Shown piece after piece: positions 1-9,996 of a stretch of 64,000 nt of DNA (positions are counted from its first letter, which is position 1; the number at the start of each line of letters is the position of its first letter). The stretch is from Lepiota brunneoincarnata (lineage: Eukaryota > Basidiomycota > Agaricomycetes > Agaricales > Agaricaceae). The notes under the pieces were generated by a model. It did not search any database. It saw only the letters and a list, made by a program, of their open reading frames with translations, and had not been told where the DNA came from. The translations under genes and the position numbers were made by a program. The DNA lies in contig JAEBUN010000007.1 in assembly GCA_023014365.1 (NCBI GenBank), forward strand, positions 620,001 to 684,000, in the 5' to 3' direction.

Positions 1-495
1 AAATCCGATGATGAGGTCTTTCTCACCAGTATTTGTGATGTACGCTTCTAGCGTGCAGTCTCTTCCATTGATGATGGTTCTGATTTTGATGTATTCATAG
101 ATCTTGCCATGTTGATTGTCAGTTCTGTCAACGTTGCTGAGGGGGATTGGTTGGTCCAGCCGTTTGGTTTGATAACCATGTCGTTCAACAACTTCGTGGG
201 AGATAAAGTTCCCTTGGGCTCCTGAATCTATCAGGGCGGTGATGGCCATGGGTTTTGATGTCCGTTCACTCCAAATCTTGATGGGTAGGTAGAGAGATTG
301 TTTATTCGGGGAGAGTCGTAGTTGTACAGAATTTATCGAGAAAGTGTCCTTCTGAGAGTGAGAATATATAGTGTCCTTCTGGGAACGAGCAGGGGCGCAT
401 CGGTCTGTGTTCCGTTTTAAAAATCCTGGAAGGGACGCATCTCCGGATCTTCGGCTAGTGCAGAGTGGAGTTTTTGTTGGAGTTCAGGGTCGAGG
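1..495 (-). CDS. Pol polyprotein N-terminus with retropepsin (partial)
   Basis: Minus-strand frame open from 495 to the window edge, overlapping the end of gag by 79 bases in the -1 frame. The active-site motif TALIDSGAQGNFIS is encoded at about 199-240, with the catalytic Asp at 226-228, matching the Asp-Ser/Thr-Gly signature of retroviral-type aspartic proteases that process Gag-Pol. About 70 residues downstream of it are present, ending in a DLIIG segment typical of the second half of the fold. There is no ATG of its own; expression would need -1 frameshifting from gag. The rest of Pol is outside the window. Confidence 0.75.
415..425 (-). promoter_or_regulatory. possible -1 frameshift site at the gag stop
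   Basis: On the minus strand gag ends GAT TTT TAA AAC, a run of five T followed by four A. A tRNA-Phe on TTT can re-pair with TTT one base upstream; reading then continues TTA AAA CGG into the pol frame, which is open here. The required shift is exactly -1. It is not a canonical X XXY YYZ heptamer, so this is an inference. Confidence 0.35.
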
Positions 496-2126
496 TCATT
501 GACCATTTGGCGCATCTGAGATGCAACTTCTGCAACGGCAAGGGAGTATTTGCGTTGTGGGGATTGCTGGGCGTTCTGGTTTGGGAATCCGGGACAAGTG
601 TTTTGTTGTCCTGGGAGGGGACGGTTGGGGTTTCGTGCGGGGCGAGGGGGGTTTGTACGCATTCCAGGGAAGTGTCTTGCTTGAGAGGGTTGAGGGCATT
701 TGCTAACCCAGTGGTCTTTTGCTCCGCATCGGAAGCATTCTTGATTCTGGTAAGCTTTAATTTGTTGTCCAGTGACAACAGCATCTATCTCCAAGGAGTC
801 TTGAAGTTCTTCTTCGGCATAGTCCGGTTGGGGAATTTCTGGGTAAGGATCTTCGAATCCTTCTTCTATTGCAGCATGGTCTACTTCCATGGCATGTGGG
901 TCTCGTGGGGTGAAACGTGGAGCGTTGCTCCTTTGGTAGAATTGTGCGTAGGGCACGTTGTGATTTGGACAGCTTGGTCCACGGTTGGGTTGGTATTGGT
1001 TTCTTTGGGGAAACATGTTTCTGGGGGTGCTATAGAGGGCATTGATTCGGTGGAAATTGTCGTCGAGCTTATTGGCTCGGGTGTACCAAGCGGCGATAGT
1101 TGTTGGGGGGTTTTCCGATTTGTCGATTTTCATGGCAATACGACGGTCAATTGCCTTGCGGTATAGATCAATCAATGTGCGATCTTCGTTTAGTCCTGAT
1201 TGGCAGATGAGTTCCTTGAACTGAGCGTTGAATTCAGTCATTGGTTTGCCTGTTTGGTGCAGGGTTTGAAGTTTGGTATGCGCGTACGCATGTTCATCTG
1301 CTGGGGTGAAGTTGGCCCTAAGTCGAGCAGTGAAGTTGTCCCATGACTCCATGGCTATGGGTTGCCCTTGTTGCGTTTGGGCATTTCTTTCATGGAGGTA
1401 TTGTCTGGCCCAGGCTCAGGCATCTCCTGATTGCATTGTCGAAAGGACAAATAGAGTCCTAGCGAGATCGGTGTTGTAAGTGGTCGCATTGGCGAGCACA
1501 TAAACTTCACATTGGAAGATCCAATCTTCAAATAGTTTTCTGGTTCCATCAAAAGCGATGGGTTTGAGGAGTCCTAACTCCTTTGGGGATTGTGCAGCAG
1601 CCATTATTTGTAGTTGTCCGGGTGGCAGCGGCGGTGGTGTGGGAGGTGCTGGTAGGGCTAAGGGTTGTTTGTCGGGTTCTGATTGGTTGTCGTCTGTTAT
1701 GTAGACGTCTGAATCGTTATCTATGGGGGTTTTTCCTCGGTTGAGTTTGACGAAGGCTTCGTGTCTTGAAAGGAGATTCTTTTCAGAACCTGTGAGTTCT
1801 CTTGGTTGTTGTACGGCTTGTTGGAGTCTGTTAAGTTCAAGTGGGGAAAGCTGGTTTGCAATGATATCGCGTTTTTCTTGTTCTTCACGTTGTCTTTGTT
1901 TTTCGGCTAATGCGGCTGAGAAGCTTGATGATGTTGTTGGGACTAGTTGGGTTGATGTTGATGCACGTGGGGTAGGTGAATCGAATGGGGATGGAGGATA
2001 GAATGGTGACGGTGTTTGAGTGGGTCGCGGTGTGGGGTTTCTTCTGGGGTCCGGGTTTTGTATACCTGGTCCTGAGATTCTGTTTCTTGATTTGGGAGGA
2101 GGGGGTGATGGGGATTCTTGGGCCAA
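417..2126 (-). pseudogene. Gypsy Gag (capsid/nucleocapsid) with one internal stop
   Basis: One frame runs from about 2126 to the TAA at 417-419, interrupted by a single TGA at 1416-1418 inside the capsid-like region. The N-terminal third is rich in Pro, Ser and Gln; the middle (about 1200-1600) resembles the retrotransposon Gag domain (GLLKPIAFDGTRKLFEDW and the Trp/Arg-rich stretch after it). Near the C-terminus is one CCHC zinc knuckle, CFRCGAKDHWVSKC, spacing C-X2-C-X4-H-X4-C, which binds RNA. No ATG heads the open frame: an in-frame TAG lies just upstream and the first Met codon is at 1602-1604; an ACG at 2142-2144 sits in a good initiation context. The stop could be one transition from CGA or TGG. 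Confidence 0.8.
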
Positions 2127-2569
2127 GAATTTCTTTGGTGGCGTGGTGGCGGGTGTCTAGCGATCAATTATCGCTAGAAGTATGAAAATTTGAAGGGTGG
2201 CGATGGATATTCCTGAGTACAGGTTCCACGATCTGACGACACAGCAGTGGCAGGGGCATGTGATCTGTTCAAGTTCTAGGTTGATGATTCTGTAGGCGAG
2301 GAGGGTGGTAGTTGTCGTGAAGACGAATATGAGGAGGTGAGCCAGGTCTGCTGGCAGGAGGGGAGTTGATAGGATCGTAGCAATGGCTACAGAGAACGTT
2401 GCAATTGGCGACACAGAGTACCTCAATGTGTTCAGTACGTCGGAAGAGTCAACAGAGTACCTCGACGCATTCAGTACATCGGCAGAGCAGAGGGTGAGCA
2501 GAGGATAAGCAGCAAGAGTATCTTAGTGTTTTGTTACCCGGGTTAGGGGTTTGCTCTTGAGTAGCATGG
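2127..2569 (-). other. Gypsy 5' leader, no gene seen
   Basis: Non-coding stretch between the 5' LTR and gag on the minus strand. It contains an imperfect direct repeat around 2425-2485 (GAGTACCTC..GCATTCAGTAC-like units, about 45 bases apart). No promoter or tRNA-complementary site could be fixed. Confidence 0.4.
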
Positions 2570-3616
2570 TGTTTGACACAGGATGTCTATACAGACTTGG
2601 TCCTGTCCTACTAGGCGTGACTTGGAGACGACGGAGCACTATAGTTCAGCCGGTTTAAGGGCAAAGAGGTATAGGAGGCAAGAACTGTATAACACTAAGA
2701 TAAGGATACAAGGGTATGGTACAGTATCCTTATATACTACTATGTGTGGCTGTGCTCCTACTATATATGTCTGGACCCAGGTAAGTGAGTCATATCCTTA
2801 TCTATCTAAGTATAGATTGTTCTGATAGTTCTTCTGATGGTTTCATGTCATATCCACACCAAACCTAGAGCTTAACCATTAGGCTTCGGCTTCTCGACTC
2901 CACGTGTGCTCCACACGACAACCCTATGCCCTCCGACTCGGCCCCGACTGGCTCCGACCGCAACCCTTTGCCCCAATCACGCGACCTACCTCTACACGTG
3001 CCACGATCACCTGACCCTCGGTGCTCCCATTGTCCAGTTCTCCATTCTCCGTCCGTAATCAGAATACGTTACCAGTCTCCATACCCGTACCGGTCTCCAT
3101 TCCATTTGAAATTATTCGTAATCCGCTTGTAACCATATGGGTCTCCGCTTCGCTCCGCACGTAGTCAGTACGAGTCATAATTCGTCGAGCTAGTAGTATA
3201 TATACTGTAGGCACTTGGCTTGTACTCCTCAGTCTGATAATCGAATCGAGTAGCGGACCAGTCCCCTGTTCCCTATCCTCCTCTCTCTCTGCCTTGCTCC
3301 GCTTCGGCCCCGACTTCCTGAAATACGGACTCGGACAGTAGGAGGGCACAGCACATAAGCTGAGGCCGCAAGTCCACTCTCCGCCCTGAAGTACTCCGCC
3401 TCGGTCCCGCCGTCTACGTACTGACGTCGTCCCGTCCCCCGGTTACCTTATACCAAGGATACCACCCCAACCCTCCGCTTCGGTTCCGACCCGCACCGGC
3501 TCTAACATTTCAGGATGACAGGTCTTCTATCTATTTATATTACTTGGGTGCTTCTGATAAGAGTTCCTTCTGGTGAGGCTTCTGATAAGGGGAATTTAAG
3601 GGGACTTCTGATAACA
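2570..3616 (-). repeat. Gypsy 5' LTR, interrupted by a solo LTR
   Basis: Boundaries are chosen from the terminal inverted tetranucleotides TGTT at 2570 and AACA at 3613-3616. Without the 662-bp solo LTR and one copy of its 5-bp duplication the LTR is about 380 bp. It carries repeated CTTCTGATA words on both sides of the insertion (2821-2840 and 3548-3612), which shows that both flanks belong together. The 3' LTR needed for confirmation is outside the window. Confidence 0.5.
2846..3507. repeat. solo LTR, family 1 (662 bp), copy 1
   Basis: Begins TGTCATATCC and ends CTCTAACA, flanked by a perfect 5-bp target duplication TTTCA (2841-2845 and 3508-3512). It is the reverse complement of the 661-bp solo LTR at 20578-21238. 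No internal coding sequence remains, so it is the product of LTR-LTR recombination. Contains a TATATATAC stretch near 3194. CpG-rich, suggesting a fairly recent insertion. Confidence 0.9.
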
Positions 3617-4395
3617 GTGGATCCCCACCTGTCCCAGGTCTCTGCCTGGCCCACAGCCAACCACATTGCACTTCCAGAGGTCCATAGACCCCTAGCATGG
3701 AGTTGTTTCAGCCCCAAGCCTGTGCCACACACCGTTGTGTGGAACACCCATTTGGGAATCAAACCCAGAGCATGCCCAGATGCAGTCCCACCCAGGAGTC
3801 TGCGGTGTGGACGGCAGACCTCCCCAATCAGCAACCCCTAAGGGAAGCTGTGGGTCACTACAGAACACCCAGCGCCCCACCCTTTGCCATTGACCCAAGA
3901 ACCTACTACCATGGACTAATGACCAGTACTTACCCGGGGTATGCCAGCAGCATGCCGGACCGGGCTTTCCCAATGTGGGGGGTTGCCTGGCCCCAATCGG
4001 GACATTCAACCTGTTTTTGTTATCTTCCCCTGCTTACCACGCCCTGTGCTTTCGCTCCCTTATCGGGCACAGCCGATCTAGTCTGATCAAGATCGATCCA
4101 GATCTGCCACTTTGGGCTCCAACAATCTCTCCCCCAGATTTACCCCAAATCGGTGATTGCAAGACACCAAATTGGGAACTGAGATCAAGGAGACCATTGA
4201 ATTTCCTTGGAGATAGTTTACCCACCCGAAGAACCAAGCACATGGTAGTATCCGATGACAACCGCGTGACCTCTCCCCACTTCACAGGTATGGAGGATGA
4301 GAGGGAATCGAACCCCCAACCTTTCCGGCAGCCATGCACAGCCACCTCTCCCCATCTTTAGTGATTGAAACCACTGGGCTAGGGGGGCCCTTCGG
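3617..4395 (-). repeat. SINE-like element, tRNA-headed, copy 1 (3' part missing)
   Basis: Inverted copy of 6173-~6950. On the minus strand it starts GGGCCCCCCTAGCCC and has an RNA polymerase III A-box-like TAGCCCAGTGG (4371-4381) and a B-box match GGTTCGATTCC (4304-4314), 56 bases apart. A body of about 640 bases follows, ending at 3617 where the Gypsy LTR interrupts it; the remainder must lie left of the window. The 5' end abuts a LINE-A fragment at 4396. Open frames across it carry no recognisable domain. Confidence 0.65.
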
Positions 4396-4664
4396 CGAAG
4401 GTGGTCCAAAGCACCCTTACACCTGGTGCCCCAGTAGTACCACAAGTGGAAGCCGTACGTAGCTATAGGAACCATGCATGACCGATACAGGAGGTGCTTC
4501 TGGTCTGGCAGAAGCCCCCAGACAGAGTTACCAAGCATTCCCATGGCCTTAACCGTGGAAATAGCCTTAGTAGAGTAAAAGCGAACATGCTCCTTGAACG
4601 TAAGGGCACGGTCAAAATAGAAACCCAAGTACCTCCAATAGGTCTTGGGCCGAAGGGGGTTAGC
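4396..4664 (-). pseudogene. LINE-A ORF2 fragment (RT thumb region)
   Basis: About 88 residues on the minus strand match the segment just after the catalytic core of LINE-A reverse transcriptase in the other copies (for example NPLRPKTYWRYLGFYFDRAL). It is cut off at the 5' side near 4664, as in 5'-truncated LINE insertions, and at the 3' side by the SINE-like head at 4395. The frame reads on into the SINE-like head, giving a chimeric 164-residue open frame (4218-4712) that I regard as accidental. Confidence 0.75.
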
Positions 4665-4864
4665 GCATCCCTTCTTGGAAGTCAACCACCACCAACTCAC
4701 TTGCACAGCCACAAGCCTACCCCTTCATTGTCCTATACAATGAGCTCTAGTGGTCTGATTTTACATCTTAGCTTCCTATGCGCATGCCTCCTAGGTCTAC
4801 TTGTTCCTCTTAGGGAGTGGGGGCTCCCCCGCCGGCGGATCCTTTGTCACCAGACCCCCTCACT

Positions 4865-7800
4865 ATGGCTATTGTCCACACCCAGGATGCCCCCCCCGGC
4901 TCCTCTCACCCTGGCTACAGCTCTGCATCACAGGCTGCTGCCCCTGCTCCAGCTGCTGAGGCCCCCGAAAGGCCTCGCGAGTCCGCTGTCTACCTGGATG
5001 ATGCCCTGGTGACTCCCCATCCCAAGTGCACCCACATGCCCAAGCTGTCCGCCTCCTTCAGGCAGGACCTCGACCTCAAATTGGTTTCCAGTTTGGCTAG
5101 GATGGCGGTCGACATCCCTGGCCCTGAGCTGTCCCCCGGCCCTGCTTTTGCTGCAGATGAGGAGGAGGATCCTGACTTTGTCCCCACCTTTCTCGCCCTC
5201 TCTCGCGGTACTGCGAATGTAGAGGGTGAGGCTGGGATTGTGGCAGACACACTTGACACGGTTGCCCTATGGCTGGAGAGAGCCAGGAGGGCCCCTTTTG
5301 CTGACGGCGGCAGGTCGGAGGTCGCCCGCTCCCTGGCCAGGCTCTTCCATGAGGTGGAGGAGTATGACTGGGATGATGTCCCCTTCACAGAGGGAGGGCG
5401 CACCCATAGGCTCCACGAGTGGGCCTCTGAGGTGTATGGTCCGTCCAGGCTGAGCACCCCTACCCCTGCACAAGGGAAGGGCAAACGGCCAAACTCTGCT
5501 GCGGTGGCTGCCCCTGTTGGGGTGGTGGGCAGTATGCATGCCCCCTCTCCTAGAACTTCTGTGGCTTCTATGGAGGTGGATGGCGCTCCACAGGCTGGTG
5601 GCTCTTGCCGCCCCCCTGTGGAGGGTAACCTCCTCCTGCCTCCCCCCCTGCCGGAGGATCTGGGGCATTTTCCTGCTGGGTATGTGCGGCCGGCGCCCAC
5701 TCAGCAATTCTTCAGGAACCTGGCCCATACGGGGTTGGGCAATCCTGTTCCAGTGGCTCGCAACCCTGGTGCGGGGCAGCGGCCATCTCATATCAGGGCA
5801 GTGCGGGCCGCCCTCGTTCCCCCGCTGTCGGCGGCAGACAGGGCTTGGTTGGCTGCGAGGCCACCCCCCGGTCCACCCCCTCCGCGTGTCAACCTGGCTA
5901 CTAAGCCATGCTCCCCGCCCTGCTCTTATGCAGCTGCAGCTGTTTCCTCTCTGTCGGGTCTTGTTGACCTGGTGCATGCTCTCCCGGGGCTGCCTTCCCA
6001 TAAGGTGGTCTCGTTTCATCGACAGGCGGCAGCCGCCCAGCAGCCACCCAAGGCTCCCAAGCCTAGGATGACTATGTCCGGACCTTCACGCAAGCAGGTC
6101 ATGCTCACCCTCGCAGGGGGTGGTCTCCCGGTTAATCTGGGCCCCGTCGTCTGTGCGGAGATTCATCGGGTGCAGGGCCCCCCTAGCCCAGTGGTTTCGA
6201 TCACTAAAGATGGGGAGAGGTGGCTGTGCATGGCTGCCGGAAAGGTTGGGGGTTTGATTCGCTCTTATCCTCCATACCTGTGAAGTGGGGAGAGGTTGCA
6301 CGGTTGTCATCGGATACTACCGTGTGCTCGGTTCTTTGGGTGGGTAAACTATCTCCAAGGAAATTTGATGGTCTCCTTGATCTCAGTTCCCGATTTGGTG
6401 TCTTGCAATCGCCGATTTGGGGTAAATCTGGGGGAGAGATTGTTGGAGCCCAAAGTGGCAGATCTGGATCGATCTTGATCAGACTAGATCGGCTGTGCCC
6501 GATAAGGGAGCAAAAGCACAGGGCGCGGTAAGCGGGGGAAGATAACAAAAACAGGTTGAATGTCCCGATTGGGGCCAGGCAACCCCCCACATTGGGAAAG
6601 CCCGGTCCGGCGTGCTGCTGGCATACCCCAAGTAAGTACTGGTTGTTAGTCCATGGTAGTAGGTTCTTGGGTCCGTGGCAAAGGGTGGGGCGCTGGGTGT
6701 TCTGTGGTGACCCACGGCTTCCCTTAGGGGTTGCTGATTGGGAAGGTCCACTGTCCACACTGCAGACTCCTGGGTGGGACCGCATCTGGGCATGCTCTAG
6801 GTTCGATCCCCAAATGGGTGTTCCACATGACGGTGTGTGGCACAGGTTTGGGGCCAAAACAACTCCACGCTAGGGGTCTATGGACCTCTGGAAGTGCAAC
6901 GTGGTTGGCTGTGGGCGAGGCAGAGACCTGGGACAGGTGGGGGGATCCGCGCCGGTTGGCACCAGCAAACCACCTGCCTGGGGACGGGAACCCCAGTAGC
7001 CAGGGCTCTATACGAGCTCCCTGGTGAAGCGCGGGCCGTAGCAGGCCAGGACAGTCTCCTGCGATCTGGCTAGAGGGCACTAAATCCTCTGTCGGTTCTC
7101 CTGGCTGACTAAGTCAGGTTAGAGTCTAAGTTGATTCCGGGGTCTGGTGCATTATCCAGTGCTTGCCTCGCAAGAGCGCAAAGCAATAAGGTCCTCCCTT
7201 ATGGGAGGGCCCTATATCTCGTACAGATACTCTGTAGCTTACGGCTTGGGTTGTACCGTAGTTAGTAGCTGCACGCAGCCTCCCTACGCGGCCCGCGTTA
7301 TAAATTGGAGATTTAAAAAAAAAAAAAAAAAAAAAAGAGATTCATCAGGTGGCCGCCACCGCTCTGGCTTCTGTGGGCTTGCTCGTTCGCGTTGAGCAGG
7401 TCCATGCAGCATTCTGTATGGTCTGAGTATTTTGTGTTGGCCACCAGGCCTCGCATTGTCAAGAACTCGCGCGCCGCTGACATGGTGACCATGTTCTTCA
7501 AGATCTGGGACTCTTAACAGGGTTCCAATGTGAAGACCGTCTCCTGACGCATCATCACTATTGACAGCACTCCGTGTAGGATTATTCCTGCAAAGGCCAA
7601 CCCCGGTGTCCCCCTCTGCCAGCGTTGCTGGAAGTGGGGGCACCCCTCTCTGGCCTGCCGGCGCGAGGCCATCCACTGCTCTCATTGCAGTGGTCCGCAC
7701 TCCCCGACTAACCATTGGGCGTTTGCGTCGTGTTGCAAGGGCCAGCCCAATCATAGACCGCCCATTGCCCCTACCCCCACCGACCATCCCTGCCCTCACG

Positions 7801-7955
7801 CCCCTGTCTGCGTGAATTGTGGCGGCGCTCATGCTGCTTCAGCTTCAGCCTGCCCATTCTGGGCTCACTGCTTTGATTGGGAGTGGATTGAGTGCCGGTA
7901 TGATTCTCCGGTAAGGGTTCGTTCCCCACTGCGTCAACCTTGCTTACCCCAATGA
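4865..7955 (+). pseudogene. LINE-A ORF1 (Gag-like, zinc knuckles), split by SINE-like insertion
   Basis: The first in-frame ATG is at 4865; an in-frame TAG at 4811 precludes an earlier start. The N-terminal ~430 residues (to 6172) are rich in Pro, Ala and acidic residues and match no enzyme family I know; this fits the nucleic-acid-binding ORF1 of Tad-like LINEs. The frame then runs into the SINE-like head, which encodes the last ~37 residues of the 473-residue open frame ending at 6283. After the insertion the gene resumes at 7337 with at least one frameshift (near 7412) and stops at 7516 and 7544. At 7611-7850 are three zinc knuckles: CQRCWKWGHPSLAC, a CSHC...H...H variant, and CVNCGGAH...C. 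The gene ends with TGA at 7953-7955. Confidence 0.7.
6173..7336 (+). repeat. SINE-like element, tRNA-headed with LINE-A tail, copy 2 (complete)
   Basis: Inserted in ORF1 and flanked by a 15-bp target duplication, GAGATTCATCGGGTG (6158-6172) and GAGATTCATCAGGTG (7337-7351), one mismatch. The head has an A-box-like TAGCCCAGTGG (6184-6194) and a degenerate B box GGTTTGATTCG (6251-6261). The last ~95 bases before the poly(A) (7214-7313) match the LINE-A 3' terminus, so it was probably mobilised by LINE-A. At about 1.16 kb it is long for a SINE; the ~950-base body has no convincing protein. Confidence 0.75.
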
Positions 7956-8131
7956 ATAGGGACCATCAGGAACCTAGGAGATTGATGGGTCTGGATTTTC
8001 CGGACCTGGGCTCATCTGCCAGGATCAACAAGGTGGCCTTGGCCATCTCTGCGGTCTTCTCTGAGGCGTGGCTTGCCCACTCCAAGGAGGTGTGTGTCGT
8101 CTCGCAGTCTAAGCCATGGTGGGACGACAAG

Positions 8132-8134
<3 letters not shown>
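7952..8134 (+). pseudogene. LINE-A ORF2 start joined to EN-RT linker
   Basis: The ATG at 7952 overlaps the ORF1 stop as ATGA, an arrangement that in other LINEs permits termination-reinitiation. After 11 codons the frame enters GLDFPDLGSSARIN, which in LINE-A copy 3 lies behind the endonuclease domain, so the endonuclease has been deleted. The frame runs into the poly(T) of the C element at 8135. The same 102 bases (8033-8134) recur at 9997-10098. Confidence 0.6.
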
Positions 8135-8165
<31 letters not shown>

Positions 8166-9996
8166 TCCAATATATAACGCAGGCCGTGTAGGGAGGCCAC
8201 ATGCAGCTACTAACTATGGTACAACCTGAGCCATAAGCTACAGGGTATCTGTACATCCAACACATGACCGCGGATGTGGGCATGCATTTCCCCATGCCCA
8301 GGACAAAGCTGCCCCAAACGAACAGAGGCGGGAAGACAGCTGCCACCCAGTGCGCGGCATGAGAACCAAACCAGGGCGTGGTCCCCCCCCTCCAGGGGTT
8401 AGGGGTCAATTCCCATGTAAATCCCTACACGCCGCCCGAAGGCAGCAGGGGAATAACCAACGCCCTGGTCCGGACCCAACCGGGCGCCAGGCAGAGCTAC
8501 TAGCCAATACCCCCCGGGGGGGGCCCAGCCCTCTCAGCAAATGCAAACGTGGTCAGGGACGCTTCAAGGAAAGCAATGAGAGCCTCAACCATAGCTGGGA
8601 CTCCCATCATGGAGTGCCTAGGGCAGCTCCGGAACACATGCTCACAAGTTTCCTCCTGAAACCCGCAGCAACAGGAATAATCTTCCTGTGGGAAAAAGCG
8701 CCTCCGATAGCTCCCTATCGGCACGTGGTTAAGAATAGCATGCATCATCTGGGCCATCAAAGACACCCATCCAAGGAGCCCCTTGCGGGCAAACTCCATG
8801 TGATCCCAACATGGCCCGCTTGGTGTAAGATGAATGCTGCGGCGCCTGTTACTCCCATGCCAGACTGAGCTTTACTTGCCATAGACACAGGTGGGGGCCT
8901 CCCCTATAGGTGGTGCGCCCGGGGGCATGGGTTGGCACACTAACAGCCTCCCTAATTGGTGTGGCACTAAAGCCAACGGGCCGGACTTACATGAGGCGGC
9001 GCAAAAACGCGGAACACCCCAAACCTGTTGCCCTCCCAACTAGGTAATCCCTGGGGTAGCAGGTTGGCACAAAAGGCCTTCCTAAAGGGTGTACAAGGCG
9101 GGCTAAACTCCGCCACTCAACTCACAGGCTCACGCTGGAACCACTGACATGGTAACAACTCAAACCGATAAACCTAGATCTTACCCGGGATCGATCAACA
9201 GCAGATCTTGATCTCTTGAGCCAGTTCACCATTCTCTGAACGAACCGCTACAGCCCAGTGGCTACCCGGGGCGCGACCCCTGGACCACCTTCCCGTTACC
9301 CAGCAGCTGGTTTGTGATCAAGATCCAGTTGCCCAGATCCACGATAAGCATGGATCCCCGTATAACTGTCTGGGCTTACTGTCTTGCAGGGGCCGCTACT
9401 GGGATGGAAGTTGCAGCATGAGAGCTGCCCCAGAGTTTGGGTGATCCCTACTAATGTCCTGCACCCGGCTGAGCTTTACTCACTTAGAATGCAGGAGGGG
9501 GGTGGCCTGTCCTCTTGGTCGGCTTGTTTTCACGGCTATACCCCCTCTTACCATCCCCTATCCTCTCGGTCCCTTGTGGGCATGCCCTTGTTTTCAAGTG
9601 GGAGACTCCCTACTCGTGAGGGGGTATTTGGGGGAAGCGCACTTGCTACAGGTTTCATGAGAGCTTGGCAAGGAGTGCGGTTGTCCCACTGCAAACCCAC
9701 CCAGGACATGCCCAGGGGGACTCCTAACCCATTTTGGCCAGCCAGGGATCCACTGACTCCAGCAGAGACTGCCTAGAATCACCAGCTCATTGGGCGGCCA
9801 GCATACCCAGCCATTAAGCACCTTTGCCAAGGGCGCACCCAACTCCCCAACAACCTCAGACAGCCCCAGGACGCTCCAGAAGGGTGAAGAGAGGTGGAAT
9901 AGTGTAGACAACCCACTAAAAATGGGACAGCTGCCTGTAGATTAGGAGTAGAAAATAATATAAGAGGGGGATGATGGTGATAAGAGGGAAAGGAGC
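8135..9996 (-). mobile_element. C element copy 1: unknown 5' body with LINE-A 3' end
   Basis: Minus-strand element with poly(T) 8135-8160 on the plus strand. Its 3' third (about 8161-8790) is the LINE-A 3' end: the last ~90 codons of ORF2 with the CCHC-like motif CCCGFQEETCEHVFRSC, then the 3' UTR. Its 5' ~1.2 kb (8800-9996) is unrelated to LINE-A, but is shared with 20179-21624 (-) and 25434-27324 (+). At least two copies have the same body-to-LINE junction, so this is a family and not a one-off rearrangement. A frame at 9594-9911 (minus) is similar in all three bodies (KVLNGWVCWPP...), function unknown. Confidence 0.7.
8500..8790 (-). pseudogene. LINE-A ORF2 C-terminus carried by C element copy 1
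   Basis: About 96 codons matching the end of LINE-A ORF2: an SLMAQMMHAILNH segment, then a cysteine/histidine motif (CCCGF...EHVFRSC) seen near the C-terminus of many RT-RNase H LINEs and thought to bind nucleic acid, then the stop. There is no RT or RNase H here, so this piece is passenger sequence of the C element and not an enzyme. Confidence 0.75.

Larger units (their letters stand above)
1..3616 (-). mobile_element. Ty3/Gypsy-type LTR retrotransposon, 5' half
   Basis: Read on the minus strand, this copy has a 5' LTR (3616 down to 2570), a leader of about 440 bases, gag, and the start of pol in the -1 frame. The window begins inside pol, so RT, RNase H, integrase and the 3' LTR lie to the left. 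The zinc-knuckle Gag followed by a retropepsin with a DSGA active site, as a separate frame, fits Ty3/Gypsy rather than Copia. SINE-like body sequence resumes at 3617, so the element was inserted into such a repeat. Gag has one nonsense codon, so this copy looks non-autonomous. No primer-binding site could be recognised next to 2569. Confidence 0.8.

Noticed and set aside
465..1166. Long plus-strand open frame opposite gag
   Set aside because: Mirror of the gag coding strand; no motif and hydrophobic composition typical of an antisense shadow.
2583..2825. Small plus-strand protein in the Gypsy LTR
   Set aside because: Lies within LTR sequence, no conserved motif, not supported by other copies.
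4218..4712. A 164-residue chimeric open frame joining LINE-A RT and SINE-like sequence
   Set aside because: It is explained by a SINE-like insertion next to a truncated LINE fragment; no independent evidence of a gene.
9231..9275. Pol III boxes in the C-element body (TAGCCACTGG-like and GGTTCGTTC-like words)
   Set aside because: The two words are only about 10 bases apart on the same strand, far too close for an A/B box pair.
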